The notes beneath the pieces are model-generated. The model was not told the origin of the DNA, ran no database searches, and saw nothing but the letters and a program-made list of their open reading frames with translations. Position numbers and translations under genes: made by a program. A DNA stretch of 15,669 nt from Gammaproteobacteria bacterium (lineage in GTDB: Bacteria > Pseudomonadota > Gammaproteobacteria > Pseudomonadales > Pseudohongiellaceae), in the NCBI GenBank assembly GCA_003451715.1, contig DMJN01000282.1, forward strand, positions 3,290 through 18,958, read 5' to 3'. Shown here one piece after another: positions 1-6,319 of the stretch (within the stretch, counting starts at the first letter, position 1; every line of letters starts with the position of its first letter).

Positions 1-49
1 GTTTCTTGTTTCTTGTTTCTTGTCTCTTGTCTCTTGTCTCTTGTCTCTT
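1..49. repeat. Heptanucleotide tandem repeat, seven units
   Basis: Seven perfect 7-bp units lie head to tail. The first three read GTTTCTT and the next four GTCTCTT on the plus strand (AAGAGAC then AAGAAAC in the direction of transcription). The tract begins 2 bp beyond the stop codon of the molybdopterin oxidoreductase gene, so it lies in the 3' untranslated or intergenic DNA. It touches the window edge, so the true copy number is unknown. The switch between two unit types in blocks is what slippage plus one spread substitution would leave. No hairpin or terminator can form from it. Confidence 0.95.
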
Positions 50-51
50 GC

Positions 52-816
52 TCACGCTCCCGCATACCAATGAAAGTCAAAATCAGAATTAAGCCCGCCG
101 GTACCTCTACCAAAACCATCCATGTTAGAAACTACCCGTATGGACTTCACGAATTTGATCTGTTTATAACCACAATGACGCTCCACCCTCAACCTCACCG
201 GTGCGCCATGACCCAGAGGTAACTCTTTTCCATTCATCCCATAAGCAAGAATGGTCTGCGGGTGCACAGCATCGAACATGTCATAGCCCTCGTACCAACC
301 ACCGTAGGCATCGATGAGCACATAGCGGGCCTCAGGTGTCACACCGCCAGCAGCTTCGAGCACATTCAGCAGCGGTGCGCCGGTCCATTGGGCGATGGCA
401 GACCAGCCCTGTTCACAGATATGGTTCGTGATCTGGGTACGCCGGGGCAGACGTTTCAGGTCTTCCAGTGAAAGAGACGTGGGCCGGTTTACCATACCAG
501 TGACCGGCAGTTGCCAATCCGCATAATTTCCTCGTCGCAGCCGCTGATATTCTTCGTCTTCGGGATTGCTCTGATTCCAGATGGGGAAGTTCTTGGTGAT
601 CTCGCTAGCATCGTGTTCCTGCACCAGTTGTTGCCCGGAAAGCAACAGGCGCTGCGAGGCCATGGTCAGAACGTCAGCCACACCCATCAGACCATCTCTT
701 ACCACCGGTGGCTTATAGAGAACGGTATCGCATCCAGTAAGCAGCAATCCGCCTACTGCCCCGGCGCGGGTAATGAACTTGCGGCGTGATAATGTTTCAG
801 GATTGGGTTTTTTCAT
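52..816 (-). CDS. Tat-exported molybdopterin-dependent oxidoreductase (sulfite oxidase/MsrP-like fold)
   Basis: A periplasmic Mo enzyme of the oxidoreductase molybdopterin-binding family (PF00174 type), 254 aa. The N-terminus has a twin-arginine motif, SRRKFIT (residues 10-16), then a short hydrophobic stretch ending in LLTGC with Cys29. That is a good lipobox, so it may be a Tat lipoprotein. The core motif NHICEQGWSAIAQW (131-144) carries Cys134, the likely Mo ligand, and the C-terminal GYKQIKF stretch is typical of the family. The start is supported by AAGGAG at 825-830, 8 nt upstream. The gap to the upstream cytochrome b gene is 3 bp and the ribosome site lies inside that gene's last codons, so translation is coupled and the two probably form an enzyme/membrane-anchor pair. 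The partner is b561-like, not the six-helix MsrQ, so a methionine sulfoxide reductase role should not be assumed. The substrate is unknown. Confidence 0.9.
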   Translation of the reverse strand: MKKPNPETLSRRKFITRAGAVGGLLLTGCDTVLYKPPVVRDGLMGVADVLTMASQRLLLSGQQLVQEHDASEITKNFPIWNQSNPEDEEYQRLRRGNYADWQLPVTGMVNRPTSLSLEDLKRLPRRTQITNHICEQGWSAIAQWTGAPLLNVLEAAGGVTPEARYVLIDAYGGWYEGYDMFDAVHPQTILAYGMNGKELPLGHGAPVRLRVERHCGYKQIKFVKSIRVVSNMDGFGRGTGGLNSDFDFHWYAGA

Positions 817-819
817 TTC

Positions 820-1557
820 TCAATCTCCTTCGGCACTTTCCGTTAGTACCACGTACCTGCCAGTGATCATCGAACGAACTTGATTTACAGCACCGGCAAC
901 CAATACTTCGATCAAGTGAACAACTACAAATAGTAACAACAACACGGTACAGATGACATGCAGGGTTCGTGCACTTTGTCGCCCCCCGAACAGGTCGATT
1001 AACTCGGGCGAGATAGCGGTAAAGGCGGGCATTTGTGCAAAACCGCTGACAATCATGAAAGGGAATAACACAAACAACACCAGCAGGTAAGAGATTTTCT
1101 GAAGCACACCGTACTGCCGGGCCGCTGTACCTGTCGGCGCACGAAATCGCAAATGATTCTTCATATCTGCTTTGAGATACTTAACCGATAGTTCTTCACG
1201 ACGCGGCAGCATTTTACTGTAGAAACGCTTCTGCCAGAGATTCCATCCCAAGTAGATCAGCCCATTAATGACAAATACCCAGGCAAACAGATAGTGATAA
1301 TTTCTGCCCCAGCGCCGGTTGCCCAGTGCATCCGCTTCTTCCCAGGAGAGTCCCCAATCAGACAGTTTAAAGACGGCATCATAGCCCTGGAAACCAACCT
1401 TCCCCCAATAAAGCTCGGGAAATTGCAGGAAGATCATGAGGCCACTCAGCAACAGGTAGACAAAGCAGAGCACATTGATCCAATGACAGATTCGGGCATT
1501 GTAGCTGTGTCGATGAACCCAGTGCCTGGTTTGCTGGATTGCTGAATCATTTTCCAA
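820..1557 (-). CDS. b561-type cytochrome b, membrane electron carrier for the Mo enzyme
   Basis: A 245-aa integral membrane protein with four predicted helices (about 25-46, 87-107, 153-175 and 198-222). It resembles the prokaryotic cytochrome b561 / NiFe-hydrogenase b-subunit family (PF01292 type). Four histidines sit where the two b haems are held: His25 in ARICHWIN, His88 in NYHYLFAW, and His200 and His214 in the last helix. It would pass electrons between the quinone pool and the periplasmic Mo protein encoded 3 bp downstream. The start is TTG, read from AGGTGG at 1567-1572 with 9-nt spacing. No in-frame ATG occurs before residue 41, which lies inside helix 1, so the TTG is the only start that keeps His25. 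The family is well supported; the electron direction is inferred. Confidence 0.88.
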   Translation of the reverse strand: MENDSAIQQTRHWVHRHSYNARICHWINVLCFVYLLLSGLMIFLQFPELYWGKVGFQGYDAVFKLSDWGLSWEEADALGNRRWGRNYHYLFAWVFVINGLIYLGWNLWQKRFYSKMLPRREELSVKYLKADMKNHLRFRAPTGTAARQYGVLQKISYLLVLFVLFPFMIVSGFAQMPAFTAISPELIDLFGGRQSARTLHVICTVLLLLFVVVHLIEVLVAGAVNQVRSMITGRYVVLTESAEGD

Positions 1558-1623
1558 GTTGTATCACCACCTATATGTACCCTGCCAACTTGATTAGGCC
1601 TGGAGAGAGTTTGCCACCAATGC

Positions 1624-1755
1624 CTATTTCCTTCGCTCTCCCTTTCTGCGATCGGATATTCTGCGATCCTTCCCCTGGTGCTCTTCAGATGTCAGCTTAT
1701 TGATCCTACGTTCGCTGCGTCTTCGACCCTGTTCTCTTTGCTCTCGTTTATCCAT
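1624..1755 (-). CDS. Small highly charged Arg-rich protein, 43 aa, unknown function
   Basis: An ATG-started 43-codon frame in the 259-bp gap between the PQQ dehydrogenase and cytochrome b genes. The ribosome site AGGAG at 1762-1766 sits 6 nt before the ATG and is among the best in the window. By my count the product has 13 Arg, 5 Lys and 9 Asp/Glu, with no Cys, Trp, Phe or Tyr. Short basic motifs recur: GRRRSERR (10-17), DRRISDRR (30-37) and GERRK at the end. Two GATCGCAGA direct repeats encode the paired DRR units. It has no signal peptide or membrane segment, so it should be cytosolic, unlike all its neighbours. It lies 61 bp after the dehydrogenase stop and 66 bp before the cytochrome b start, as an operon member would. 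I recognise no family. RNA, membrane-surface or protein binding is conceivable from charge alone. Confidence 0.7.
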   Translation of the reverse strand: MDKREQREQGRRRSERRINKLTSEEHQGKDRRISDRRKGERRK

Positions 1756-1761
1756 TGCTTA

Positions 1762-1766
1762 CTCCT
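1762..1766 (-). promoter_or_regulatory. Shine-Dalgarno site of the 43-aa small gene
   Basis: AGGAG in the direction of transcription, 6 nt before the ATG at 1755. Such a site in front of a short, compositionally coherent frame is the main reason to treat that frame as a gene. A TTGACA hexamer lies just upstream, but no matching -10 is placed to make it a promoter. Confidence 0.7.
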
Positions 1767-1816
1767 GAACGCACTGTCAACCTACATAAAAGAAACCAAT
1801 TTGAACAGATCTATTT

Positions 1817-3349
1817 TTACATAGGGATCAGCCTGACAATTTGGCCGCCCGAGCCATGCTCCAGCAATAGGTAAATATCACCGTCAAATCCCGCTTCGAT
1901 ATCACGAATGCGGCCGAAGCCCTCTATTAGAGTCTCTCGATGCACCAGTGTATTATTCTCGATCACGAAACGAAACAGGCTACGTGCCTTTAGTGAACCC
2001 ACCAGGAAATCTCCCTCCCATTCAGGAAATTTTTCACTGTCTGAAATAATAAAACTGGACACGGCAGGAGAAGGTGTCAGATCCACCACCGGCTGCTCAA
2101 TATCGGGCAATTCGAATGCGATACCCAATTCCCTGCCGTACTCCACGGGCGTACCATCGTAGTCCATGCCCAGGGAATAGAGCGGCCAACCGTAGTTGCG
2201 GCCCGGCAGCAGCAGGTTGACCTCGTCCCCACCGCGAGGCCCGTGTTCTGTCCCCCATAACTGCCCGGCCTGAGTATCAAACTCCAGCCCCTGGGGACTG
2301 CGATGACCGAAAGTAAAGATGCTTCGATAGACATCATCGCGATCGGCAAAGGGATTGTCCTGTGGAATGCTGCCGTCATCATTAACCCTGTGAATCTTGC
2401 CCCAGGGTGTGGATAGATCTTGTATGCCACGGGGGTTGCCTTTCATCCCTATACTGAAATAGACACGGCCGAAATTGTCGAAGGCAACCCGGCCGCCGGC
2501 GGCCACGTCGCCTGCGAGTCCGTAATGCTCCGCTTGAGCTTGCCAGATAATTTCCTCGTCCTGCCACTCACCCCCTTCAATCCTGCCGCGTACCAGTTTG
2601 TTCATGGACACCGGGCGATCTATTTCCCTGCTCAGCTCATTACAATCCTCACAGCGATCACTAAAGTAGAGGTATACCCAATTGTTCTGGGCGTAGTTCG
2701 GATGCAGCACGGTATCGAACATCCACCCCATGCCTCTTTCTATATCCAGGCGTGTCTCCAGTCGGTAGATATCGTCATAAGCCTTGGGGGTACCACGAAT
2801 CAGCTCCGACTGCTCCCCGTCCGGGCTGATGATGCTGACACCCTGGGTTTTCTCTGTCAGTAACAGGCGGCCATCGGGTAAGGGTTCGATAGAGAAGGGC
2901 AGTGGATTCAGGTCACTGATGAGAGTCTCCAGTCGGAAATTATGAAGCTCACTCTCGATTTCATCTTCTGGCACCGTGAGGGGCATTTCGAAATTTGAAG
3001 TCACATAGCCCATGTTGGCGCGCGTCTCCAGAATATACATTGCGATGCCACGAATCTGTATCGGAGTAAAGATATCCCGCCAGGTAGGCATTCCCGAGTC
3101 CTCATACCCGCTACTGATATTGGTAATCAACTCATCCATGGATTCGCCATGGCGCAGCGTGCCTCGCAGTGGTGTACCCTGTGCCGCTCCTTCCAGATTC
3201 TCACCATGGCACACCGCACAGTTGTCCTGGAACATCCGCATGGAATCGGTAACACCGGAGTACGCTTCAGCCTGCGGGAAGGCATTCACTGGGATTATTA
3301 GAATAGCGGGAAGTACTAATAGGGAAATTTTATAGGGCAGATTCATCAT
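1817..3349 (-). CDS. Cytochrome c / PQQ-dependent aldose sugar dehydrogenase fusion
   Basis: A periplasmic quinoprotein that would oxidise aldose sugars or related alcohols with PQQ and pass electrons to its own haem c. From the chosen ATG it is 510 aa: a Sec signal peptide (1-24), a cytochrome c domain with CAVCH at 44-48 and the likely Met ligand in GMPTW (86-90), then a six-bladed glucose/sorbosone dehydrogenase (GSDH) propeller from about 145. Family landmarks are VLHPNYA (214-220, with His216 matching the active-site His of soluble glucose dehydrogenases), QDLSTPWGKIHRVNDDGSIP, FGHRSPQGLEFD and TEHGPRGGDEVNLL. The open frame extends to 3523, but those 58 codons overlap the ankyrin gene and look random. 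The signal peptide and an AGGGA site at 3355-3359 fix the start near 3349 (or the second ATG, 3346). The true substrate is unknown; most GSDH homologues are annotated only to family. Confidence 0.92.
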   Translation of the reverse strand: MMNLPYKISLLVLPAILIIPVNAFPQAEAYSGVTDSMRMFQDNCAVCHGENLEGAAQGTPLRGTLRHGESMDELITNISSGYEDSGMPTWRDIFTPIQIRGIAMYILETRANMGYVTSNFEMPLTVPEDEIESELHNFRLETLISDLNPLPFSIEPLPDGRLLLTEKTQGVSIISPDGEQSELIRGTPKAYDDIYRLETRLDIERGMGWMFDTVLHPNYAQNNWVYLYFSDRCEDCNELSREIDRPVSMNKLVRGRIEGGEWQDEEIIWQAQAEHYGLAGDVAAGGRVAFDNFGRVYFSIGMKGNPRGIQDLSTPWGKIHRVNDDGSIPQDNPFADRDDVYRSIFTFGHRSPQGLEFDTQAGQLWGTEHGPRGGDEVNLLLPGRNYGWPLYSLGMDYDGTPVEYGRELGIAFELPDIEQPVVDLTPSPAVSSFIISDSEKFPEWEGDFLVGSLKARSLFRFVIENNTLVHRETLIEGFGRIRDIEAGFDGDIYLLLEHGSGGQIVRLIPM

Positions 3350-3354
3350 TTTTT

Positions 3355-3359
3355 TCCCT
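3355..3359 (-). promoter_or_regulatory. Shine-Dalgarno site deciding the start of the PQQ dehydrogenase
   Basis: AGGGA lies 5 nt before the ATG at 3349 and 8 nt before the adjacent ATG at 3346. It excludes the longer frame that begins at 3523 inside the ankyrin gene. The second ATG has the more usual spacing. Confidence 0.6.
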
Positions 3360-3374
3360 GTTGACTTAGGATTA

Positions 3375-3451
3375 GGGATAGATCTGTTATTCAGTGACTC
3401 GAGATGAGATTTACAAAGAACCGAATACCTGGAAGATAATAAATCTATCCC
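3375..3451. repeat. 9-bp perfect inverted repeat in the ankyrin-dehydrogenase gap
   Basis: GGGATAGAT at 3375-3383 is matched by its exact reverse complement ATCTATCCC at 3443-3451, with 59 bp between. Together they span most of the 109-bp gap, from 8 bp past the ankyrin stop to 26 bp before the dehydrogenase start. Folded in RNA they would close a large loop; as DNA they could be paired protein sites. A smaller CTCGAG palindrome lies in the middle. No T-run follows, so it is not a classical terminator. Confidence 0.55.
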
Positions 3452-3458
3452 AGAATAG

Positions 3459-4856
3459 CTACTCAGTGGCACCCACCGACTCAAGGAAAGAGACGACCGA
3501 TGCATAGCGGCGTTGTCTGGCAAAGGTCAGCGCAGTCTGTCCCTCGGCATTCACCGCGTTGATATCGGCCCCGGCTTGCACGGCAAGCATTACCGAATCG
3601 AGTACCAGGGATTGTTGGTCCTGCAGTTGGCCGGCACGGCGCTCCGGAGTACCCCAGCTGACGCGCAGGCGAGCATGACCCATGCCCAGTGCGGCCATGA
3701 CCAGATTTATCGCACCTTCATCGGCAATATAAGGCTCACCGAGACGCTGTGCCGGGTAACTCATATTGTTAACTGTCAGTGGATCTGCACCTGCCTCTAA
3801 CAAGGCTTCCATGATCAGGGGTTCGGAGAATCTTGCTGCAAGCCAGAGAGGTGTAGACCCGAGCAAGGCATCGTGAAAGTTATAGTCCGTGGCCTGGCGT
3901 CGCACGGGAGTCGGTTTCTCGAGAATCGCCTCCACATTCGCACCATAGCTCAACAACACCTTTACGGCATCGAGGTTGCCACGTTGTACGGCGGCATGCA
4001 GAGCAGTGTGGCCGCTGACGTTCGATTCGGCGTCGGCACCATTCTGTAATAGATAGTCCAGCAATTCGGCATTGCCTCCGTGTACTGCCATGATGGCCGG
4101 GCTGGTCCCGAAGGCTGATACGCCATTTATATCGCTGCCCGCTTCGACGAGTAATTGAGCCGAGCGCAAATCACCGGAGCGCGCGGCAAAAATCAAAGCC
4201 GTATTGCCGCCCTGCTCGATCCAGTACTTGTAGTCTGGATGGCTGTCCTGTTCCTTCTCCGATTTCACATATTGGCTACGCACCAATGATCGGACATCCA
4301 CGTCGGCACCGAACTCTAACAGTGCTTCTACGGCACTGGAGTGTCCCCTGGCAGCAGCCCACATCAGGGCGGTCTGTTCTCGGGTTACGGCAGCGTTGGG
4401 ATCGGCACCGGCGGCGAGCAAGGCACGGACCACGTCGCCATTACCACTCTGAGCCGCCGTCATGACGATGGTCTCGCCGGAGAGCAAGGGAATAGAAGGA
4501 TCTGCACCGGCCTGTAATAAGACCTCCGCCAGGTTGGCATTGCCATTTTCAGCGGCCAACCATAAAGCAGTTACACCCAGGTCGGTTACCGCATTCACGT
4601 CAGCGCCGGCGTCGAGTAATAAACGTGTACTAGCCAGGCTGTCATGGTAACTGGACCAGTGCAGAGCGGTAGTGCCGTCCCCGTAAACAACGTTGGGATT
4701 CAAACCGTCTTCGAGCAGGATTTCCAACTCTACCCACTTGGCATCCTTAGCCAGACTGACCAGTGCCGGTATATTCTGGGCACATGCCTGTGCCGCCAGG
4801 AAGCAGAGAATTGGGGCTAGAGTGAATAGGCAGTGGTTTTTCTTGGATGACTTCAT
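3459..4856 (-). CDS. Secreted ankyrin-repeat protein
   Basis: A 465-aa protein with a Sec signal peptide (1-27, ending AQACAQ) and about nine or ten ankyrin repeats, so it is probably a periplasmic protein-binding scaffold. Clear repeats begin near 61 (GTTALHWSS), 94, 127, 160, 218, 250, 282, 333 and 438. Each has the usual TALH/TPLW helix and a LLxAGADxN loop. Two non-repeat inserts break the solenoid, at about 191-217 (charged) and 364-437, the second holding the weakest match. The start is set by the signal peptide; the ribosome site is weak (a GGA 12 nt upstream), which may suggest coupling to the DUF1552 gene whose stop is 56 bp away. It has no catalytic motif. Its place between the DUF1552 protein and the dehydrogenase suggests that it chaperones, docks or regulates one of these exported redox proteins; that is inference. 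Confidence 0.93.
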   Translation of the reverse strand: MKSSKKNHCLFTLAPILCFLAAQACAQNIPALVSLAKDAKWVELEILLEDGLNPNVVYGDGTTALHWSSYHDSLASTRLLLDAGADVNAVTDLGVTALWLAAENGNANLAEVLLQAGADPSIPLLSGETIVMTAAQSGNGDVVRALLAAGADPNAAVTREQTALMWAAARGHSSAVEALLEFGADVDVRSLVRSQYVKSEKEQDSHPDYKYWIEQGGNTALIFAARSGDLRSAQLLVEAGSDINGVSAFGTSPAIMAVHGGNAELLDYLLQNGADAESNVSGHTALHAAVQRGNLDAVKVLLSYGANVEAILEKPTPVRRQATDYNFHDALLGSTPLWLAARFSEPLIMEALLEAGADPLTVNNMSYPAQRLGEPYIADEGAINLVMAALGMGHARLRVSWGTPERRAGQLQDQQSLVLDSVMLAVQAGADINAVNAEGQTALTFARQRRYASVVSFLESVGATE

Positions 4857-4912
4857 GAATGCTATGTCCAGCTGAGACTAGTGTGTCTTTATTCTGATCC
4901 TTAAGCTGTGGG

Positions 4913-6256
4913 CTAGATGGTTATGGGTTCGCTACTACCGCCAAGTTTGTCGACATGAAGATCGAACTTCTGCATCAGGCTCAGATGTAAATCCGCCATG
5001 GTCGGTTCATTCGGGTAGTGTCTGTGCTCGCCGCCCTTCAACCAGCCAGCTCCACCGCCCACCAGCAGGATGGGCAGGTTGGTACCCGAGTGCACCGTGC
5101 TGTTGGATAGGCCACCACCGTACAGAATGGTCATATTATCCAGCAGGCTGCCATCGCCTTCCGGAATCGCCGCCAGTTTGCCTAAGTAATTGGAGAACAG
5201 TGTGGTGTGATGGGTATTGATCCTGGACATACGGTCGACCAGCTCCGCGACATTGTTGTGATGGGACAGCGGATGGTGCGCATCGGGCACATCGATCTGC
5301 GGATAGGGCCGCGCACTCTGCTCTTTACTCATCATGAACGTGATCACTCGAGTCAAATCGGTTTGCAGCGCCAATACCTGCAGGTCCTGCATAATTTCCA
5401 TGTGGTCTTCGAACACTGGCGGAACACCGGCAGGTTGGGCCAGTTCCGGCAGGTCCAGATCGATCTGTTCTTCTGCCTTCTGAATGCGGCGCTCGATATC
5501 GCGTACCGAATCGGTATAGCTATTGACCAGGTGCCGATCTTCCGCCCCGAGTTGTGATTCCAGGGTGGACAACCTTTGCAATACCGCATCGAGGATGCTG
5601 CTCTGTTGCCTCAGCCGGGCTTCCCGGGCATCCCGTGCCGTACTGCCACTGTCGCCGAACAGGCGTTCAAAAAAGGCCCTGGGATTGTGTTCTGTTGGCA
5701 ACGGATCGGTGGGGCCACGCCAGGAGAGTGTGTGGGTATACACACAGCTCAGGTTTACCGTGCAGGCACCGGCCAACGCTGGTGCATCCATGGACAGTTC
5801 CAGTGAAGACAGTTGTGTCTCCTTGCCCAGTTTATTCGCCAACAGCTGGTCGATAGAGATGTCGGCAAGAATCTCGGTCTCGTTTCTACCACCACGGGTG
5901 ATACCAGTCAGAAATGAACCGCCGGCACCGGCGTGGGCAACATTCCAGTTGGCGTTGAGCCCCGACAGCACCATCATCTTGTCACGGTATCTGGCCAAGG
6001 GCTTGAGGACTGGTGTTAATTCGTAGTCCCGTCCAACACTGGTAGGCAACCAGTAGTCCATGGCCATGCCATTGGGTATATAGACGGTTTGAAAGCGATG
6101 AATCGGGGCAGGAGACTGTGCAAAGGCTGGCGTCATGGCATCCAGCATTGGCAGCGCCAGCGCGGCACCAGCACCCTTGAGCAGCGTGCGGCGGGAAAGT
6201 GACTTGCCGGTACTGATGTTTACGACTCTCTTGAGCTCTTGTTTGCCCTTATGCAT
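4913..6256 (-). CDS. Tat-exported DUF1552 protein
   Basis: A 447-aa protein of the DUF1552 family (PF07586), function unknown. The N-terminus has a twin-arginine motif SRRTLLK (21-27), a hydrophobic stretch and a cleavage region ending AFAQ near 47, so it should fold in the cytoplasm and be exported. Family hallmarks follow: TVYIPNGMAMDYWLP, MVLSGLNAN, a HAGAGGSFLTG motif, SIDQLLANKLG and SLELSMDAP. DUF1552 proteins are usually found beside DUF1592 proteins, as here, echoing the planctomycete pairing of DUF1501 with PSCyt/PSD proteins. The frame stays open to a GTG at 6319 directly after the stop of the DUF1592 gene. The ATG at 6256 is preferred because it has an AGAGGA site 6 nt upstream and gives a normal Tat leader. 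The two genes are in effect contiguous (63 bp). Confidence 0.9.
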   Translation of the reverse strand: MHKGKQELKRVVNISTGKSLSRRTLLKGAGAALALPMLDAMTPAFAQSPAPIHRFQTVYIPNGMAMDYWLPTSVGRDYELTPVLKPLARYRDKMMVLSGLNANWNVAHAGAGGSFLTGITRGGRNETEILADISIDQLLANKLGKETQLSSLELSMDAPALAGACTVNLSCVYTHTLSWRGPTDPLPTEHNPRAFFERLFGDSGSTARDAREARLRQQSSILDAVLQRLSTLESQLGAEDRHLVNSYTDSVRDIERRIQKAEEQIDLDLPELAQPAGVPPVFEDHMEIMQDLQVLALQTDLTRVITFMMSKEQSARPYPQIDVPDAHHPLSHHNNVAELVDRMSRINTHHTTLFSNYLGKLAAIPEGDGSLLDNMTILYGGGLSNSTVHSGTNLPILLVGGGAGWLKGGEHRHYPNEPTMADLHLSLMQKFDLHVDKLGGSSEPITI

Positions 6257-6262
6257 TTTTCT

Positions 6263-6268
6263 TCCTCT
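6263..6268 (-). promoter_or_regulatory. Shine-Dalgarno site deciding the DUF1552 start
   Basis: AGAGGA lies 6 nt upstream of the ATG at 6256. The alternative GTG at 6319 abuts the previous stop codon and would add 21 residues ahead of an already complete Tat leader. Confidence 0.7.
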
Positions 6269-6319
6269 CAGCAGATCAATGGGGTCAGAGACACTTGATT
6301 CCAGACCGCCTTGACTCAC

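Noticed and set aside
1760..1790. TTGACA hexamer upstream of the small gene as a promoter -35 box
   Set aside because: At 17-bp spacing the -10 position falls on a poor match over the start codon.
2420..2863. Plus-strand open frame of 147 codons
   Set aside because: Antisense to the GSDH propeller with no ribosome site or recognisable domain.
3350..3523. 58-codon N-terminal extension of the PQQ dehydrogenase
   Set aside because: Overlaps the ankyrin gene, would bury the signal peptide, and has no ribosome site at 3523.
5523..6026. Plus-strand open frame of 167 codons
   Set aside because: Lies wholly inside the DUF1552 gene on the other strand, has no ribosome site, and its Ser/Arg-rich product looks like a reverse-frame shadow.
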